Positions 8,268 through 17,173 of a stretch of DNA of 64,000 nucleotides are shown in pieces. The notes under the pieces were generated by a model. It had not been told where the DNA came from. It worked only from the letters and a program-made list of their open reading frames with translations, and searched no databases. The position numbers and the translations under genes are program-made. The stretch is taken from NCBI GenBank assembly GCA_002451795.1, contig DKDJ01000008.1, positions 1 through 64,000 of the forward strand. The letters are read 5' to 3'. Position 1 is the stretch's first letter. The number at the start of each line of letters is the position of its first letter. Origin of the DNA: Bacteroidales bacterium UBA6851 (GTDB taxonomy: Bacteria > Bacteroidota > Bacteroidia > Bacteroidales > UBA932).

Positions 8268-9836
8268 TCACTTGACCTTAAAGCAAATTCCCAGCGTAGC
8301 ATAAGGACCTGACTCAATAAGCCCAGGACGTCTCTGAATCTTCATGCACAGCAGATTGCCAACTTCACCCCATAAAGACCATCCACGAGAAAAGGAATAC
8401 TCGACAGAGAGTCCGAGGTCAGCATACCCAGGAATATCAGGAAGAGCACCTGTGATGTCATATCTCAATGTCGATGCCTTTACAAACAGGCCGGCATCGA
8501 GGCGTTGGAGATACGCATAATGAAAGTCAAATTCTGAAGTGAATGCAGCTGGGGCAAAAGCAGCAATAGACCCATACGCGTCAAAATACCCATAACGTGC
8601 GGAAAAATCAGACCGGAAATGTTCCGAACGCCATTTCATGTCAAGATTTGCATACGCGAGGGCATAGTCACCATAGCCAACCCCACACCATGCATCGAGC
8701 GGAGAATTTGAATATGCAGCATAGCCACCCTTCAGGCCGTACTGAAGATATGTACCGATAGCACCTTGCAGCCCAACCGCCAAATTATACCTTTCACGTT
8801 CATACACTGGATCTGACACAGCATAACGATAGAAATGGTTGAATGACTTCAATCCGTAATAAGACAACAACCGTGCACCACCATCCAAAGAAGCAGTTAG
8901 TCGCATCGATGCAGAAGGAATGTCCATAGACACCTTTGCCGATGGAGCAGGGAAAAAGTGAGAGCCATTAGACATCACAAAATCAAGTCTCGCCCCCAGG
9001 TCAATATCGAAAATCCCCGAAGTAAATACAAAATGCGGCCTGAATCCAGCAGAACTAGCAATCTGGTCTTTCATTTCCGGCCTGGTATCCCCAAGAGACA
9101 TCATATCAAAGTTAAAGTCCAAAAGGAATCTGTATTTTGAGTTAAGCACTGGTCCAAGATAGGCTTTCATCTTCACATCTCCCTGTGACAACATTCCTTC
9201 TGACACATTTTCGGCACCGTAGCGCCCAGCCACGTCAAGACCATACACGAAAAAAGACCCTCCCCTATCAGGAGATTCAATACCCAATTCGGCAAATGCC
9301 GAATGGTACGTTCCGTTATATTCTTTTACTCCCGAGAAGATTCCCTCGTAGCCGGCGTTCCAAGTAACGGTACCAGTAGCAGGCATAAACCAATGGCCAG
9401 AAATTCCCAACTTGTCAGAAAAATCATAGAATTGAGAACCATAATATCCATGGCCGAAGTTATATACCGACATGGCCACATTCCGGCTCTGAACAGGAGT
9501 ATAAACGACATCAAGCCTCGGCCTTAAGGTGTAGCCAGCCCCTGCCTTCAAAAAGAACTTGCTTCCGTCATAAGAAAGAGCTTGCGGCACAATCTCCACA
9601 TTATATGGGGTAAATTCGTAGGAACCTTTATATGGAGTATCAAACACCGAATAGTCGAAATTGTAGTCAAAGGCGAACAAAGAGTCCGGGAGCACCAGTT
9701 CGGGCGAGGACTTTTTAAAATCCGCGAACCTCGTCTCATAATCATTCGTCACTTGTACCGACTGATTGATATTTTGGGCGGCCAACGAAACCGCGATTGT
9801 GAGCACCAGCCCACCAGATAATATTTTCTTGTGCAT
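8268..9836 (-). CDS. Outer-membrane beta-barrel protein
   Basis: A 522-residue protein with a signal peptide (1 to about 20, ending SLAAQ) and a long run of alternating hydrophobic/polar strands rich in Tyr, Phe and Gly. It ends in the hydrophobic strand YATLGICFKVK, as expected for an outer-membrane barrel. No plug domain or TonB box is recognised, so it resembles the barrel half of a TonB-dependent receptor rather than a full one. It starts one base after the stop of the large TPR gene, so the two are cotranscribed, and the products probably act together at the outer membrane. The function is unknown; assignment rests on composition and signal peptide. Confidence 0.65.
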   Translation of the reverse strand: MHKKILSGGLVLTIAVSLAAQNINQSVQVTNDYETRFADFKKSSPELVLPDSLFAFDYNFDYSVFDTPYKGSYEFTPYNVEIVPQALSYDGSKFFLKAGAGYTLRPRLDVVYTPVQSRNVAMSVYNFGHGYYGSQFYDFSDKLGISGHWFMPATGTVTWNAGYEGIFSGVKEYNGTYHSAFAELGIESPDRGGSFFVYGLDVAGRYGAENVSEGMLSQGDVKMKAYLGPVLNSKYRFLLDFNFDMMSLGDTRPEMKDQIASSAGFRPHFVFTSGIFDIDLGARLDFVMSNGSHFFPAPSAKVSMDIPSASMRLTASLDGGARLLSYYGLKSFNHFYRYAVSDPVYERERYNLAVGLQGAIGTYLQYGLKGGYAAYSNSPLDAWCGVGYGDYALAYANLDMKWRSEHFRSDFSARYGYFDAYGSIAAFAPAAFTSEFDFHYAYLQRLDAGLFVKASTLRYDITGALPDIPGYADLGLSVEYSFSRGWSLWGEVGNLLCMKIQRRPGLIESGPYATLGICFKVK

Positions 9837-9837
9837 A

Positions 9838-12816
9838 CTAATTTTCCATTAAGCCTGCGAGACGATCAAGTCTCTTCTTTACGTTATCTGCGATATCATC
9901 TCCGGCAGAAGGAGCCTGATAACCCTCACCGATGCTCTCATACGTGGCCTTAGCCTGATCATACAGTCCCCTTTCCACGAAAGAGTCTCCAAGTACAAGA
10001 TAAGCCTTCGCAAGCCAATAAGACTGATTGCCAGACTTTTGTGAGAAATCGTAAACTTCACTCTCCACTGCATCGAAATCAGCTGTATCAAATAAGTTCT
10101 GTATCAAAAGATACTTGGACTCCGCCCCGCGAGGAGATGATGGAACAGCCCCAAGTTCAGCGAAAAGTTTCATTGCTTCAGATCTCTTGGAGGTAGCAAG
10201 AAGAGACTTGGCCTTTATATACTTGGCTTCAGTCTTGGTATCCTTATCGGCATCAACATCAGAAACGACAGCCGTTGCCGCTATCACAGCCTTGTCATAG
10301 TCCTTACTTTTGTAAGCAGAAAGCATCATTCCCTCTCTAGCAACAGTCCTGTTGTTCTCTATTCTAGTAGTTTCAGACAGCGCCAGATACCCGTTATAAG
10401 CATCAGAGTACCTCTGCAGGTCAAAAGACAACTGGGCATACCGGAGTTTGGACATTTCCACAAACGAGAGTGATGACTCAGCATTCATCACCTTGGCGTA
10501 CTCAGCACAGGCCTTTTCCTTATCTCCTGTCTCACGATAAGACTCCGCCAAATAGAAGACAGCCTGAGTCATATCCGGACTTTGCGGATAATTCTCAATG
10601 AATTTACCCAGTGTAGCGATAGCCTGCTGATAATTTCCAGAAAGATAAAGCTGCTCGGCAGTACTGAAATACATCTTTTCTTTCTCAGCATCAGTTCTCT
10701 TGAGCGCAAGGTCATTGGCCTCCACATACTCAAGGAACTTCTCCGGCTTCTTCATCTTATGATAAATGGATTCAATGGCAATCATTGATTCCTCCGCATA
10801 CTCACTGCCCGGCATTGACTCCACCACTGACTTATAGCACTCAAGCGACTTCTCATATTTGCTCATATTGCGATACACCATTCCAAGGCCAATGGTCGCC
10901 TTAACCTTATAGGCAGCATCGGAGACATTTTCCTTAAGATGGGTAAAACTCCTAATGGCATCATTGTTATTCCCATTGTCCATCTGTGCCTTACCCAATT
11001 CATAGTAGGCCTCTGCATACAACGGAGCTTCGCTAGAAGCATCTTCCACGTGAAGAAGCGTTGATACTTTTCTCTTCTTATCTCCGGCAAGTCCATAAGA
11101 AAGCGCCTGCTGATAATACGGATAGATATCATCGGGAGCATAAAATTCGTTCAGCACTTTCTGATACGATGATATAGCCTCTTTGTAATTTTTACGCCCA
11201 AAGTCACAGTCAGCGCGGCGATTCATCGCATCCTCACGATAGAGAGGATTTCCAGACTGGATATACTTATCGAACCATCTGGCAGCCTCATCATATTTTC
11301 TCTGCTTGAAGCAACTATACCCGGCATTATAAGTAAGCAACTTCCCCTGAACTAAGGACTCAAGTGCCGAGGCATTATAAAGATCCGTAAAGCCTCGTTC
11401 TGCCTCCAGGTAGTTCCCGGTCATGTAGTTCGCCTCGGCCTGCCTATACTTGGCCATCTGAGCCAAGCGGTCAGATTTAGGCAAATAATATGCAGTAGCC
11501 TTGTAGAATGGTATTGCATCCCGATAGGAGTTTCCTGCGAAGAGTTGCTCGGCACGGAGGAAATTGGCCTTAGTGTAGTTATTTTGCATATCTGAAGACA
11601 ATATGTCGATATTGTCGTATGCGTCTACCGCAGCAGCATAATCTCTATCATAGAGGGCAGCCAGAGCCATGTAACCATAAATCTGTGCACCCTTGGAAGA
11701 AGTCGAATAGCGCTTGATGTACTGAGTGAAACCCTTCGTATCTTTGTTCAGATCAAATGCGAGTTTGGCATAATTAAACAAGGCATCCTCCGTAATCTGA
11801 GGGTCAAACGACACGTCCGAGGCTGACTTGAACGCATTCATAGCTGCTACCTGATTGCGAATTTTAAGATATGAATTACCAAGATGATAATTGGCAATCT
11901 GGCCAAGAGAATCGCTTCGGTCGGTCATTTTACTAAAGTTGTCGATAGCCGCCTTATAATCACGAACGGAATACATCACTGAGCCAGCATAGAAATAATC
12001 ACTACGAGTCATCTCAGTCTTAACAGAACCGTCATAATACTCGCGTGCTTTCTGGTTGTCACCCAATACGAGACTTGACTCTGAAACGATACGTGCCAGC
12101 CTTTCCTTACGGCCCTCAGGCGCAGTGGCATACAGTCGTTCCCCCTCTTTTGCAGCAAATTCATAGTTCTTCATGCTAAACTCACAGTCGACAATATAGA
12201 ACTCCGAAAGTTCCTTAAAACGACTATCTGAAGCTGATTTCTTAAAGCACTTCTCAGCAGACACGAAGTCCTCATTATTATACTGTATAAGTCCTTGCAT
12301 ATAATACCCCGGAGCGCTGTACCTGGAATATTCCAACGCATCAAGTAGTGTCAAGAACTGAAGTGCTTCAGAATAGCGGCCTAGAGAATACTCACAGAAT
12401 GCACATTTGAATACATATTCCGGCATATCCTGCTTGGAGATGGCACTAGAAGCCACCTTAGAGAATTCCAGGCCAGCCTCTGCATACAGTCCGTCATCAA
12501 ACAGAAGTCTTGCATTCTCCAATCGGATGTCACTAGTAAGAATTGTTTTACCATATTTCCTCTCATACGCTCCCATTAGGTCGTCATAGCCGGCACTTCT
12601 GGTCTTGAGGGCACACAACACAATGTATCCTTCTGACACAGGGCTAGCAGGCATAGACTCAAACAATGTGCGCGACTCATCATAGAGCCCACGTCTATAC
12701 AAGTCTTCTGCCACCTTGAAGTCATCTTCAGAGGCCTTGGCAGGAAGGTATGTTCCGAAGCCTAAGAGGCATAAGGCCAACACACCCGATAATATTCTCA
12801 CTTTTTTCATAAACAT
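9838..12816 (-). CDS. Large exported TPR-repeat protein
   Basis: A 992-residue protein with an N-terminal signal peptide (about 1-28, ending PAKA). Nearly the whole length is tetratricopeptide repeats, for example YYQQALSYGLAGDKKRK, AYYELGKAQMDNGNNNDAI and AVFYLAESYRETGDKEKA. TPR solenoids mediate protein-protein contacts; in the periplasm they often support outer-membrane assembly or peptidoglycan-linked complexes. The next gene, one base away, is an outer-membrane barrel, so the pair probably forms one envelope unit. A second ATG two codons downstream (12810) is an equally good start. A -7 box (12833-12840) lies in the divergent region shared with ftsE. Confidence 0.8.
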   Translation of the reverse strand: MFMKKVRILSGVLALCLLGFGTYLPAKASEDDFKVAEDLYRRGLYDESRTLFESMPASPVSEGYIVLCALKTRSAGYDDLMGAYERKYGKTILTSDIRLENARLLFDDGLYAEAGLEFSKVASSAISKQDMPEYVFKCAFCEYSLGRYSEALQFLTLLDALEYSRYSAPGYYMQGLIQYNNEDFVSAEKCFKKSASDSRFKELSEFYIVDCEFSMKNYEFAAKEGERLYATAPEGRKERLARIVSESSLVLGDNQKAREYYDGSVKTEMTRSDYFYAGSVMYSVRDYKAAIDNFSKMTDRSDSLGQIANYHLGNSYLKIRNQVAAMNAFKSASDVSFDPQITEDALFNYAKLAFDLNKDTKGFTQYIKRYSTSSKGAQIYGYMALAALYDRDYAAAVDAYDNIDILSSDMQNNYTKANFLRAEQLFAGNSYRDAIPFYKATAYYLPKSDRLAQMAKYRQAEANYMTGNYLEAERGFTDLYNASALESLVQGKLLTYNAGYSCFKQRKYDEAARWFDKYIQSGNPLYREDAMNRRADCDFGRKNYKEAISSYQKVLNEFYAPDDIYPYYQQALSYGLAGDKKRKVSTLLHVEDASSEAPLYAEAYYELGKAQMDNGNNNDAIRSFTHLKENVSDAAYKVKATIGLGMVYRNMSKYEKSLECYKSVVESMPGSEYAEESMIAIESIYHKMKKPEKFLEYVEANDLALKRTDAEKEKMYFSTAEQLYLSGNYQQAIATLGKFIENYPQSPDMTQAVFYLAESYRETGDKEKACAEYAKVMNAESSLSFVEMSKLRYAQLSFDLQRYSDAYNGYLALSETTRIENNRTVAREGMMLSAYKSKDYDKAVIAATAVVSDVDADKDTKTEAKYIKAKSLLATSKRSEAMKLFAELGAVPSSPRGAESKYLLIQNLFDTADFDAVESEVYDFSQKSGNQSYWLAKAYLVLGDSFVERGLYDQAKATYESIGEGYQAPSAGDDIADNVKKRLDRLAGLMEN

Positions 12817-12832
12817 TCGATTTCGTAATCTA

Positions 12833-12840
12833 CAAATTTA
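12833..12840 (-). promoter_or_regulatory. -7 box upstream of the TPR gene
   Basis: The minus strand reads TAAATTTG, matching TAnnTTTG, 17 bases before the ATG at 12816. It is divergent from the ftsE box 15 bases away. No -33 partner is visible. Confidence 0.4.
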
Positions 12841-12854
12841 CTAAAAAATCCCAC

Positions 12855-12862
12855 TATATTTG
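12855..12862 (+). promoter_or_regulatory. -7 box upstream of ftsE
   Basis: TATATTTG matches TAnnTTTG and lies 27 bases before the ftsE ATG at 12890. It argues against the longer frame that would start at the TTG at 12860, since that codon overlaps the promoter box. Confidence 0.45.
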
Positions 12863-12889
12863 CAGCCAGACAAGAAAAAACGACCTTTT

Positions 12890-13576
12890 ATGGAAGAAAA
12901 GAGCGAACCGTTAATATCCTTTCACAACGCCGATATCATCAACGGCGAGAACACAGTAGTCTATGGTCTGAATATGGATGTATTGAGTGGACAAACCGTT
13001 TATATTCTCGGGAAAGTCGGTACAGGAAAGACCTCCATCATAAGGACTATAATTGCAGAAAACCGTCTCGGAAACGGAGATGGACAGGTATGCGGATACA
13101 ATCTCGCAGAATTACGAAGAAAGGATATTCCTTTTCTGAGAAGGAAAATAGGTGTCGTTTTTCAGGATTTCCAGCTGCTTATGGACAGAACGGTTCATGA
13201 CAACCTTTCGTTTGTACTCAAGTCCACCGGATGGAAAGATGAGACTTTGATAAACGGAAGAATCGATGATGCCCTCAAGTCAGTAGGAATGCAGACAAAG
13301 TCCCATAAGATGCCACACCAGCTATCCGGCGGCGAGCAGCAGCGTGTAGCCATAGCCAGAGCCCTGCTCAACTCTCCGCAGGTGATAATTGCGGACGAGC
13401 CTACTGGCAATCTTGACGAGGAGACAGCAGAGAGCATACTTAAATTACTGCGCAGCATTAATGAGGAGCAAGGAACCGCCATCATTATGGTCACACATAA
13501 CCGCTCCATTACCGAAAGATATCCAGGGCGAATTTTTGAGATAAAAGATGAGAAGTGCGAAGAAAAAACTCTTTGA
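12890..13576 (+). CDS. ftsE: Cell-division ABC ATPase FtsE
   Basis: A 228-residue ABC ATPase with Walker A GKVGTGKTS, Q-loop VVFQDFQLLMDR, signature LSGGEQQRVAIARAL, Walker B and D-loop IADEPTGNLD, and the switch His in MVTHNRS. The size, and the LLMDRTVHDN and EPTGNLD context, fit FtsE, which pairs with the membrane protein FtsX to control peptidoglycan hydrolases at the septum. No ftsX is adjacent, so the partner must be elsewhere; a LolD-like ATPase is the alternative. The ATG at 12890 is chosen because the upstream extension overlaps the -7 box. The 3' end overlaps nth by 29 bases, indicating cotranscription. Confidence 0.8.
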   Translation: MEEKSEPLISFHNADIINGENTVVYGLNMDVLSGQTVYILGKVGTGKTSIIRTIIAENRLGNGDGQVCGYNLAELRRKDIPFLRRKIGVVFQDFQLLMDRTVHDNLSFVLKSTGWKDETLINGRIDDALKSVGMQTKSHKMPHQLSGGEQQRVAIARALLNSPQVIIADEPTGNLDEETAESILKLLRSINEEQGTAIIMVTHNRSITERYPGRIFEIKDEKCEEKTL

Positions 13577-14204
13577 GTCCATCATTGAGACATTCAGCCA
13601 CACCATGCCGGATGCCGAGTCGGAGTTGAAGTTCGATAGTCCATATCAGCTTTTGATTGCCGTGATGCTTTCTGCCCAGTGCACGGACAAACGTGTCAAT
13701 ATGACCACTCCAGCACTCTTCAGCCATTTCCCAGATGTCCTTTCTCTCTCCAAAGCTTCGCACGAGGAAATACTTGGCTTGATCAAGTCCATCTCATACC
13801 CCAACAGCAAGGCGACCCACATTCTGGAAGCCGCACAAAAGATAGTTCAAGACTTCCATGGGGAGATTCCTACAAGTATTGAAGACTTAATGACGCTTCC
13901 AGGAGTCGGGCGCAAGACTGCCAACGTAGTAGCATCCATCACATGGGGAGAGCCTGTAATAGCAGTAGACACTCACGTATTCCGTGTATCCCGTAGGATT
14001 GGTCTCTCATCAGGAAAGACTCCTCTTGCAGTCGAAAAGGACCTTGAAGAAGGATTCGCCCCGGAACTGCGACCCAGGGCCCACCATTGGCTGATTCTGC
14101 ATGGCAGGTACACATGCACAGCCATAAAGCCGAGATGCGAGAGTTGTACCCTCGCATCCCTATGCAAATATCACAAGGCTTCTACTCGCAGAACTGCCGC
14201 TTAA
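13548..14204 (+). CDS. nth: Endonuclease III
   Basis: A 218-residue DNA glycosylase/AP lyase of base excision repair that removes oxidised pyrimidines. The helix-hairpin-helix with catalytic lysine reads LPGVGRKTANVV, and the catalytic aspartate is in VDTHVFRVSRRIGL. The C-terminal iron-sulfur loop has the spacing C-X6-C-X2-C-X5-C (CTAIKPRCESCTLASLC). The length is normal for the family. It overlaps the ftsE 3' end by 29 bases and converges with pgm, overlapping its 3' end by 23 bases. Confidence 0.95.
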   Translation: MRSAKKKLFESIIETFSHTMPDAESELKFDSPYQLLIAVMLSAQCTDKRVNMTTPALFSHFPDVLSLSKASHEEILGLIKSISYPNSKATHILEAAQKIVQDFHGEIPTSIEDLMTLPGVGRKTANVVASITWGEPVIAVDTHVFRVSRRIGLSSGKTPLAVEKDLEEGFAPELRPRAHHWLILHGRYTCTAIKPRCESCTLASLCKYHKASTRRTAA

Positions 14205-15846
14205 GCGCCTCAATCTTGGCATCAGCATCCTCTCCCTTGGCACCGAAATAGAACTTGATTTTCGGCTCGGTACCTGATGGACGCACTGACACTACGTCAC
14301 CGTCTTTATCGAAGAATTGAACCACATTTGATGACGGTTGCCCAGTCTTTTCTGGTTCCAAATAGTCAACGACCTTAACCACTGGAGAGCCGCACAACTC
14401 TTTAGGAGGATTTGACCGAAGATCTACCATCATCTGCTGGATCTCCCTCGCCCCAGATATTCCCTTACGGACCACGGACACGAGACCTTCCTTACGGTAA
14501 CCAAATTCCTTATAAATATTCTGAAGTAACTGATACAAAGTCAATCCCTGCTCAGCCGCCCATGCGGCGCACTCTGCCACCATCATAGAACTAACCTGCG
14601 CGTCCTTATCACGCACGAACTGCCCAACATTAAAGCCGTAACTTTCTTCACCTCCGCACACAAATTCTTCCCCAAGTTGCTCACGGCGCTTAACAACCTC
14701 TGCAATGTACTTGAATCCAGTAAGGACGTTATATACCGGAACTCCGAACTTCGCGCAAATTTCGCTTATCAACTCGGTAGTAACAATGGTTTTAACCACA
14801 TACTTCCCTTTTCCGAGAGTTCCAAGATCAGCTCTTCGGCGTAGAATATAGTAAGTAAGAATCGAAGCTGTCTGGTTACCATTAAGGAGAACTATCTTTC
14901 CTTCATTGTCACGAACCGCAATCCCAAGTCTATCCGCATCTGGATCCGTGCCCATCACAAGATCAGCACCAGTCTTATCCGCTATATCAATAGCCATCTT
15001 TAGGGCAGCTGGTTCTTCCGGGTTTGGTGAAATTACTGTTGGGAAGTTTCCGTCCGAAACATCCTGGTCCGGAACATGAATAATATTCTTAAACCCAAGT
15101 CGTCCAAGTATTTCAGGGACAAGACGCACTCCACATCCATGAAGAGGTGTATAAACGATTTTCAGATCAGAATGCTTGGCACATAGCTCTTTGCTTAGAC
15201 TAAGAGAAAGAAGGTCACGAAGATAACATTCATCCACATCAGCTCCCATAGTCAATATTTCCCCACAACGTAGTCCAGACTCGAACTTCACCATAGACGG
15301 ATCCGTTATCTTAGCCACTTCTGCCACAATCTCCTTATCCACCGGAGCAGTCACCTGCCCTCCATCAGACCAGCTGACTTTATATCCATTATACTCCTTA
15401 GGGTTATGGGAAGCCGTTATCATTATTCCAGCAACAGCCCCCTTTAGCCTTACAGCATAACTCATCTCCGGCGTGGGCCTGATATTATCAAAAATATAGA
15501 CATTGATTCCATTTGCAGACAATACGTCAGCCGCTATACGGGCAAACTCCTTACTATTATTCCTGGAATCATAGGAGATACAGACCTTTAAATCATCCCC
15601 CTCACAGTGCGACAAAATATAATTGGCGAGTCCTTGCGTGGCCATCCCCACCGTGTATTTGTTCATCCTATTGGTCCCGACTCCCATTATACCTCTCAGG
15701 CCTCCGGTTCCAAACTCCAAATTCTTATAGAATGCATCTTCAAATCCGGCTGGATCCGTATTGCGAAGCTGAATCACTTGCATCTTTGTCTTCTGGTCGA
15801 AATCTCCATCCAACCAGCTCTGGGCTTTCAATTCAAAATCTTTCAT
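14182..15846 (-). CDS. Phosphoglucomutase/phosphomannomutase
   Basis: A 554-residue alpha-D-phosphohexomutase that interconverts sugar 1- and 6-phosphates. The phosphoserine loop is ITASHNPKEYNGYKV, the Mg-binding loop is GTDPDADRLGIA, the sugar-binding loop is GGEESYGFNVG and the phosphate-binding loop is RPSGTEPKIKFYF. These match the longer phosphoglucomutase/phosphoribomutase-type members of Bacteroidota rather than GlmM. The substrate (glucose or mannose) cannot be read from the sequence. It is a single gene whose 3' end overlaps the convergent nth. A near-match -7 box (TATATTTA) lies in the upstream gap, too weak to list separately. Confidence 0.9.
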   Translation of the reverse strand: MKDFELKAQSWLDGDFDQKTKMQVIQLRNTDPAGFEDAFYKNLEFGTGGLRGIMGVGTNRMNKYTVGMATQGLANYILSHCEGDDLKVCISYDSRNNSKEFARIAADVLSANGINVYIFDNIRPTPEMSYAVRLKGAVAGIMITASHNPKEYNGYKVSWSDGGQVTAPVDKEIVAEVAKITDPSMVKFESGLRCGEILTMGADVDECYLRDLLSLSLSKELCAKHSDLKIVYTPLHGCGVRLVPEILGRLGFKNIIHVPDQDVSDGNFPTVISPNPEEPAALKMAIDIADKTGADLVMGTDPDADRLGIAVRDNEGKIVLLNGNQTASILTYYILRRRADLGTLGKGKYVVKTIVTTELISEICAKFGVPVYNVLTGFKYIAEVVKRREQLGEEFVCGGEESYGFNVGQFVRDKDAQVSSMMVAECAAWAAEQGLTLYQLLQNIYKEFGYRKEGLVSVVRKGISGAREIQQMMVDLRSNPPKELCGSPVVKVVDYLEPEKTGQPSSNVVQFFDKDGDVVSVRPSGTEPKIKFYFGAKGEDADAKIEALKRQFCE

Positions 15847-15940
15847 TGGTAGAATGTTTTAGTATACAATCAACTGATAAATATAGCTCTTTATACAAAG
15901 AAAACCAAGAATTTCATCGAAAAGTATGGCTTAATATTCT

Positions 15941-15948
15941 TATATTTG
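15941..15948 (+). promoter_or_regulatory. -7 box upstream of the THUMP-like methyltransferase
   Basis: TATATTTG matches TAnnTTTG and ends only 8 bases before the ATG at 15957, implying a very short leader. Confidence 0.45.
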
Positions 15949-15956
15949 TCTTTGGC

Positions 15957-17123
15957 ATGAAGAAACAAAAAAAAAGTTTTTCCATTCTTCTTGAAGAATC
16001 GAAGGATGAAGCAAGGCGCAAAATCATGAGGAAGATTCCTTCATGGAATGGTATTGAAGGCATAGAATTGCCGTCTTCCCTCTCCATTGAGCAATGTTCG
16101 TCAGAAGCCACAGCCATCTTCAAGGCATCATTGGCAAAGGAAATTCTCAAGGGAAAGCCTGTTATCTGTGACCTCACTTGCGGGCTAGGCGCAGACAGTT
16201 GGGCCTTTTCAAGAATCGCAAGACAAGTCATATCTTACGAGCGCTCCGACACGCTCTCATCAGCAACAAGAAGTAATTTCGCGAAACTTGGCATTTCAAA
16301 CGTGGAATTACGATGCGAAGAAGTTTCCATCAGCACCGTCTTTCCCGAATGCGACATGTTCTATGCGGACCCGGCACGACGCGACGGGCTTGGAAAGAAA
16401 GTATTTCTTCTCGAGGACTGCACACCGGACATAACACTCTTACTTCCAGTTCTTTTCACCAGGGCCAAAACAATTATGCTCAAGCTCTCCCCCATGGCAG
16501 ATCTAACCATGCTCACCTCAAGACTTGGCCCCATCATTAGGGAAATGCACATCGTGTCAGTAAAGTCAGAAGTTAAGGAACTTCTGTGCATATTAAGTTC
16601 GTGCACTGCCGACGAGCCAAACGCCGAAAGCACCGACAAGCCGACCATTTTCGCCACAGACCTTGATGAGAATGGATCGGACTTAGGGACGTTCCGTTTC
16701 TCACCGCACGAAGAGGCTATTTCTCGTATAAACATCTGCCATACACCTCATCCTGGAGACATACTCCTTGAGCCCAAAGCTGCAATCATGAAGACCGGAG
16801 CATTCAAGTTGCTATGCCAAAGGTTTGGCATCGGCAAAATAGCACCAACCACCCATCTTTATATTGCCCCAGCCGGACAACCCACAGAAGAGTTCCTGCC
16901 TTTTTTCAAGATCTTCGTCATAAGCGAAATACGAGAATTCTGCGGACGCACCATCAAGGAACTCGGGGAGACATACCCTCATGCTGAAGTAAGCGCCAAA
17001 AACCTTCCTCTTTCCAGTGAAGAATTGCAACGGAAACTTAACTCGAAAGGCGGAGGTCCATATCACATATTTGGGTGCAGCGCGCCATCAACCAGACTCC
17101 TTATAGTCACCCGGAAACCTTAG
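15957..17123 (+). CDS. THUMP-like class I SAM methyltransferase
   Basis: A 388-residue protein with a Rossmann-type S-adenosylmethionine motif, ICDLTCGLGADSWAFS (about residues 70-85), and a DPARR motif in MFYADPARRDGLGKK. This layout, with a C-terminal domain ending GPYHIFGCSAPSTRLLI, fits the THUMP-like methyltransferase family common in Bacteroidota, presumed to act on RNA. The substrate is unknown. The frame is open far upstream, but the ATG at 15957 follows a -7 box by 8 bases and gives the expected N-terminus. It is convergent with the DPP4-like gene, with no clear terminator in the 50-base gap. Confidence 0.8.
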   Translation: MKKQKKSFSILLEESKDEARRKIMRKIPSWNGIEGIELPSSLSIEQCSSEATAIFKASLAKEILKGKPVICDLTCGLGADSWAFSRIARQVISYERSDTLSSATRSNFAKLGISNVELRCEEVSISTVFPECDMFYADPARRDGLGKKVFLLEDCTPDITLLLPVLFTRAKTIMLKLSPMADLTMLTSRLGPIIREMHIVSVKSEVKELLCILSSCTADEPNAESTDKPTIFATDLDENGSDLGTFRFSPHEEAISRINICHTPHPGDILLEPKAAIMKTGAFKLLCQRFGIGKIAPTTHLYIAPAGQPTEEFLPFFKIFVISEIREFCGRTIKELGETYPHAEVSAKNLPLSSEELQRKLNSKGGGPYHIFGCSAPSTRLLIVTRKP

Positions 17124-17173
17124 GGCACTTTAAATGACAAATATGTAAAGGGTGGCGCAATGTGCGCGGAAGA

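Noticed and set aside
12890..14204. ftsX partner of ftsE
   Set aside because: The genes next to ftsE are nth and the TPR gene. The FtsX-like permease at 55710-58052 is of the MacB double-FtsX type, so it is not a good FtsX candidate.
15513..15956. N-terminal extension of the THUMP-like methyltransferase frame
   Set aside because: It runs through the pgm gene on the other strand. The -7 box and family start support 15957.
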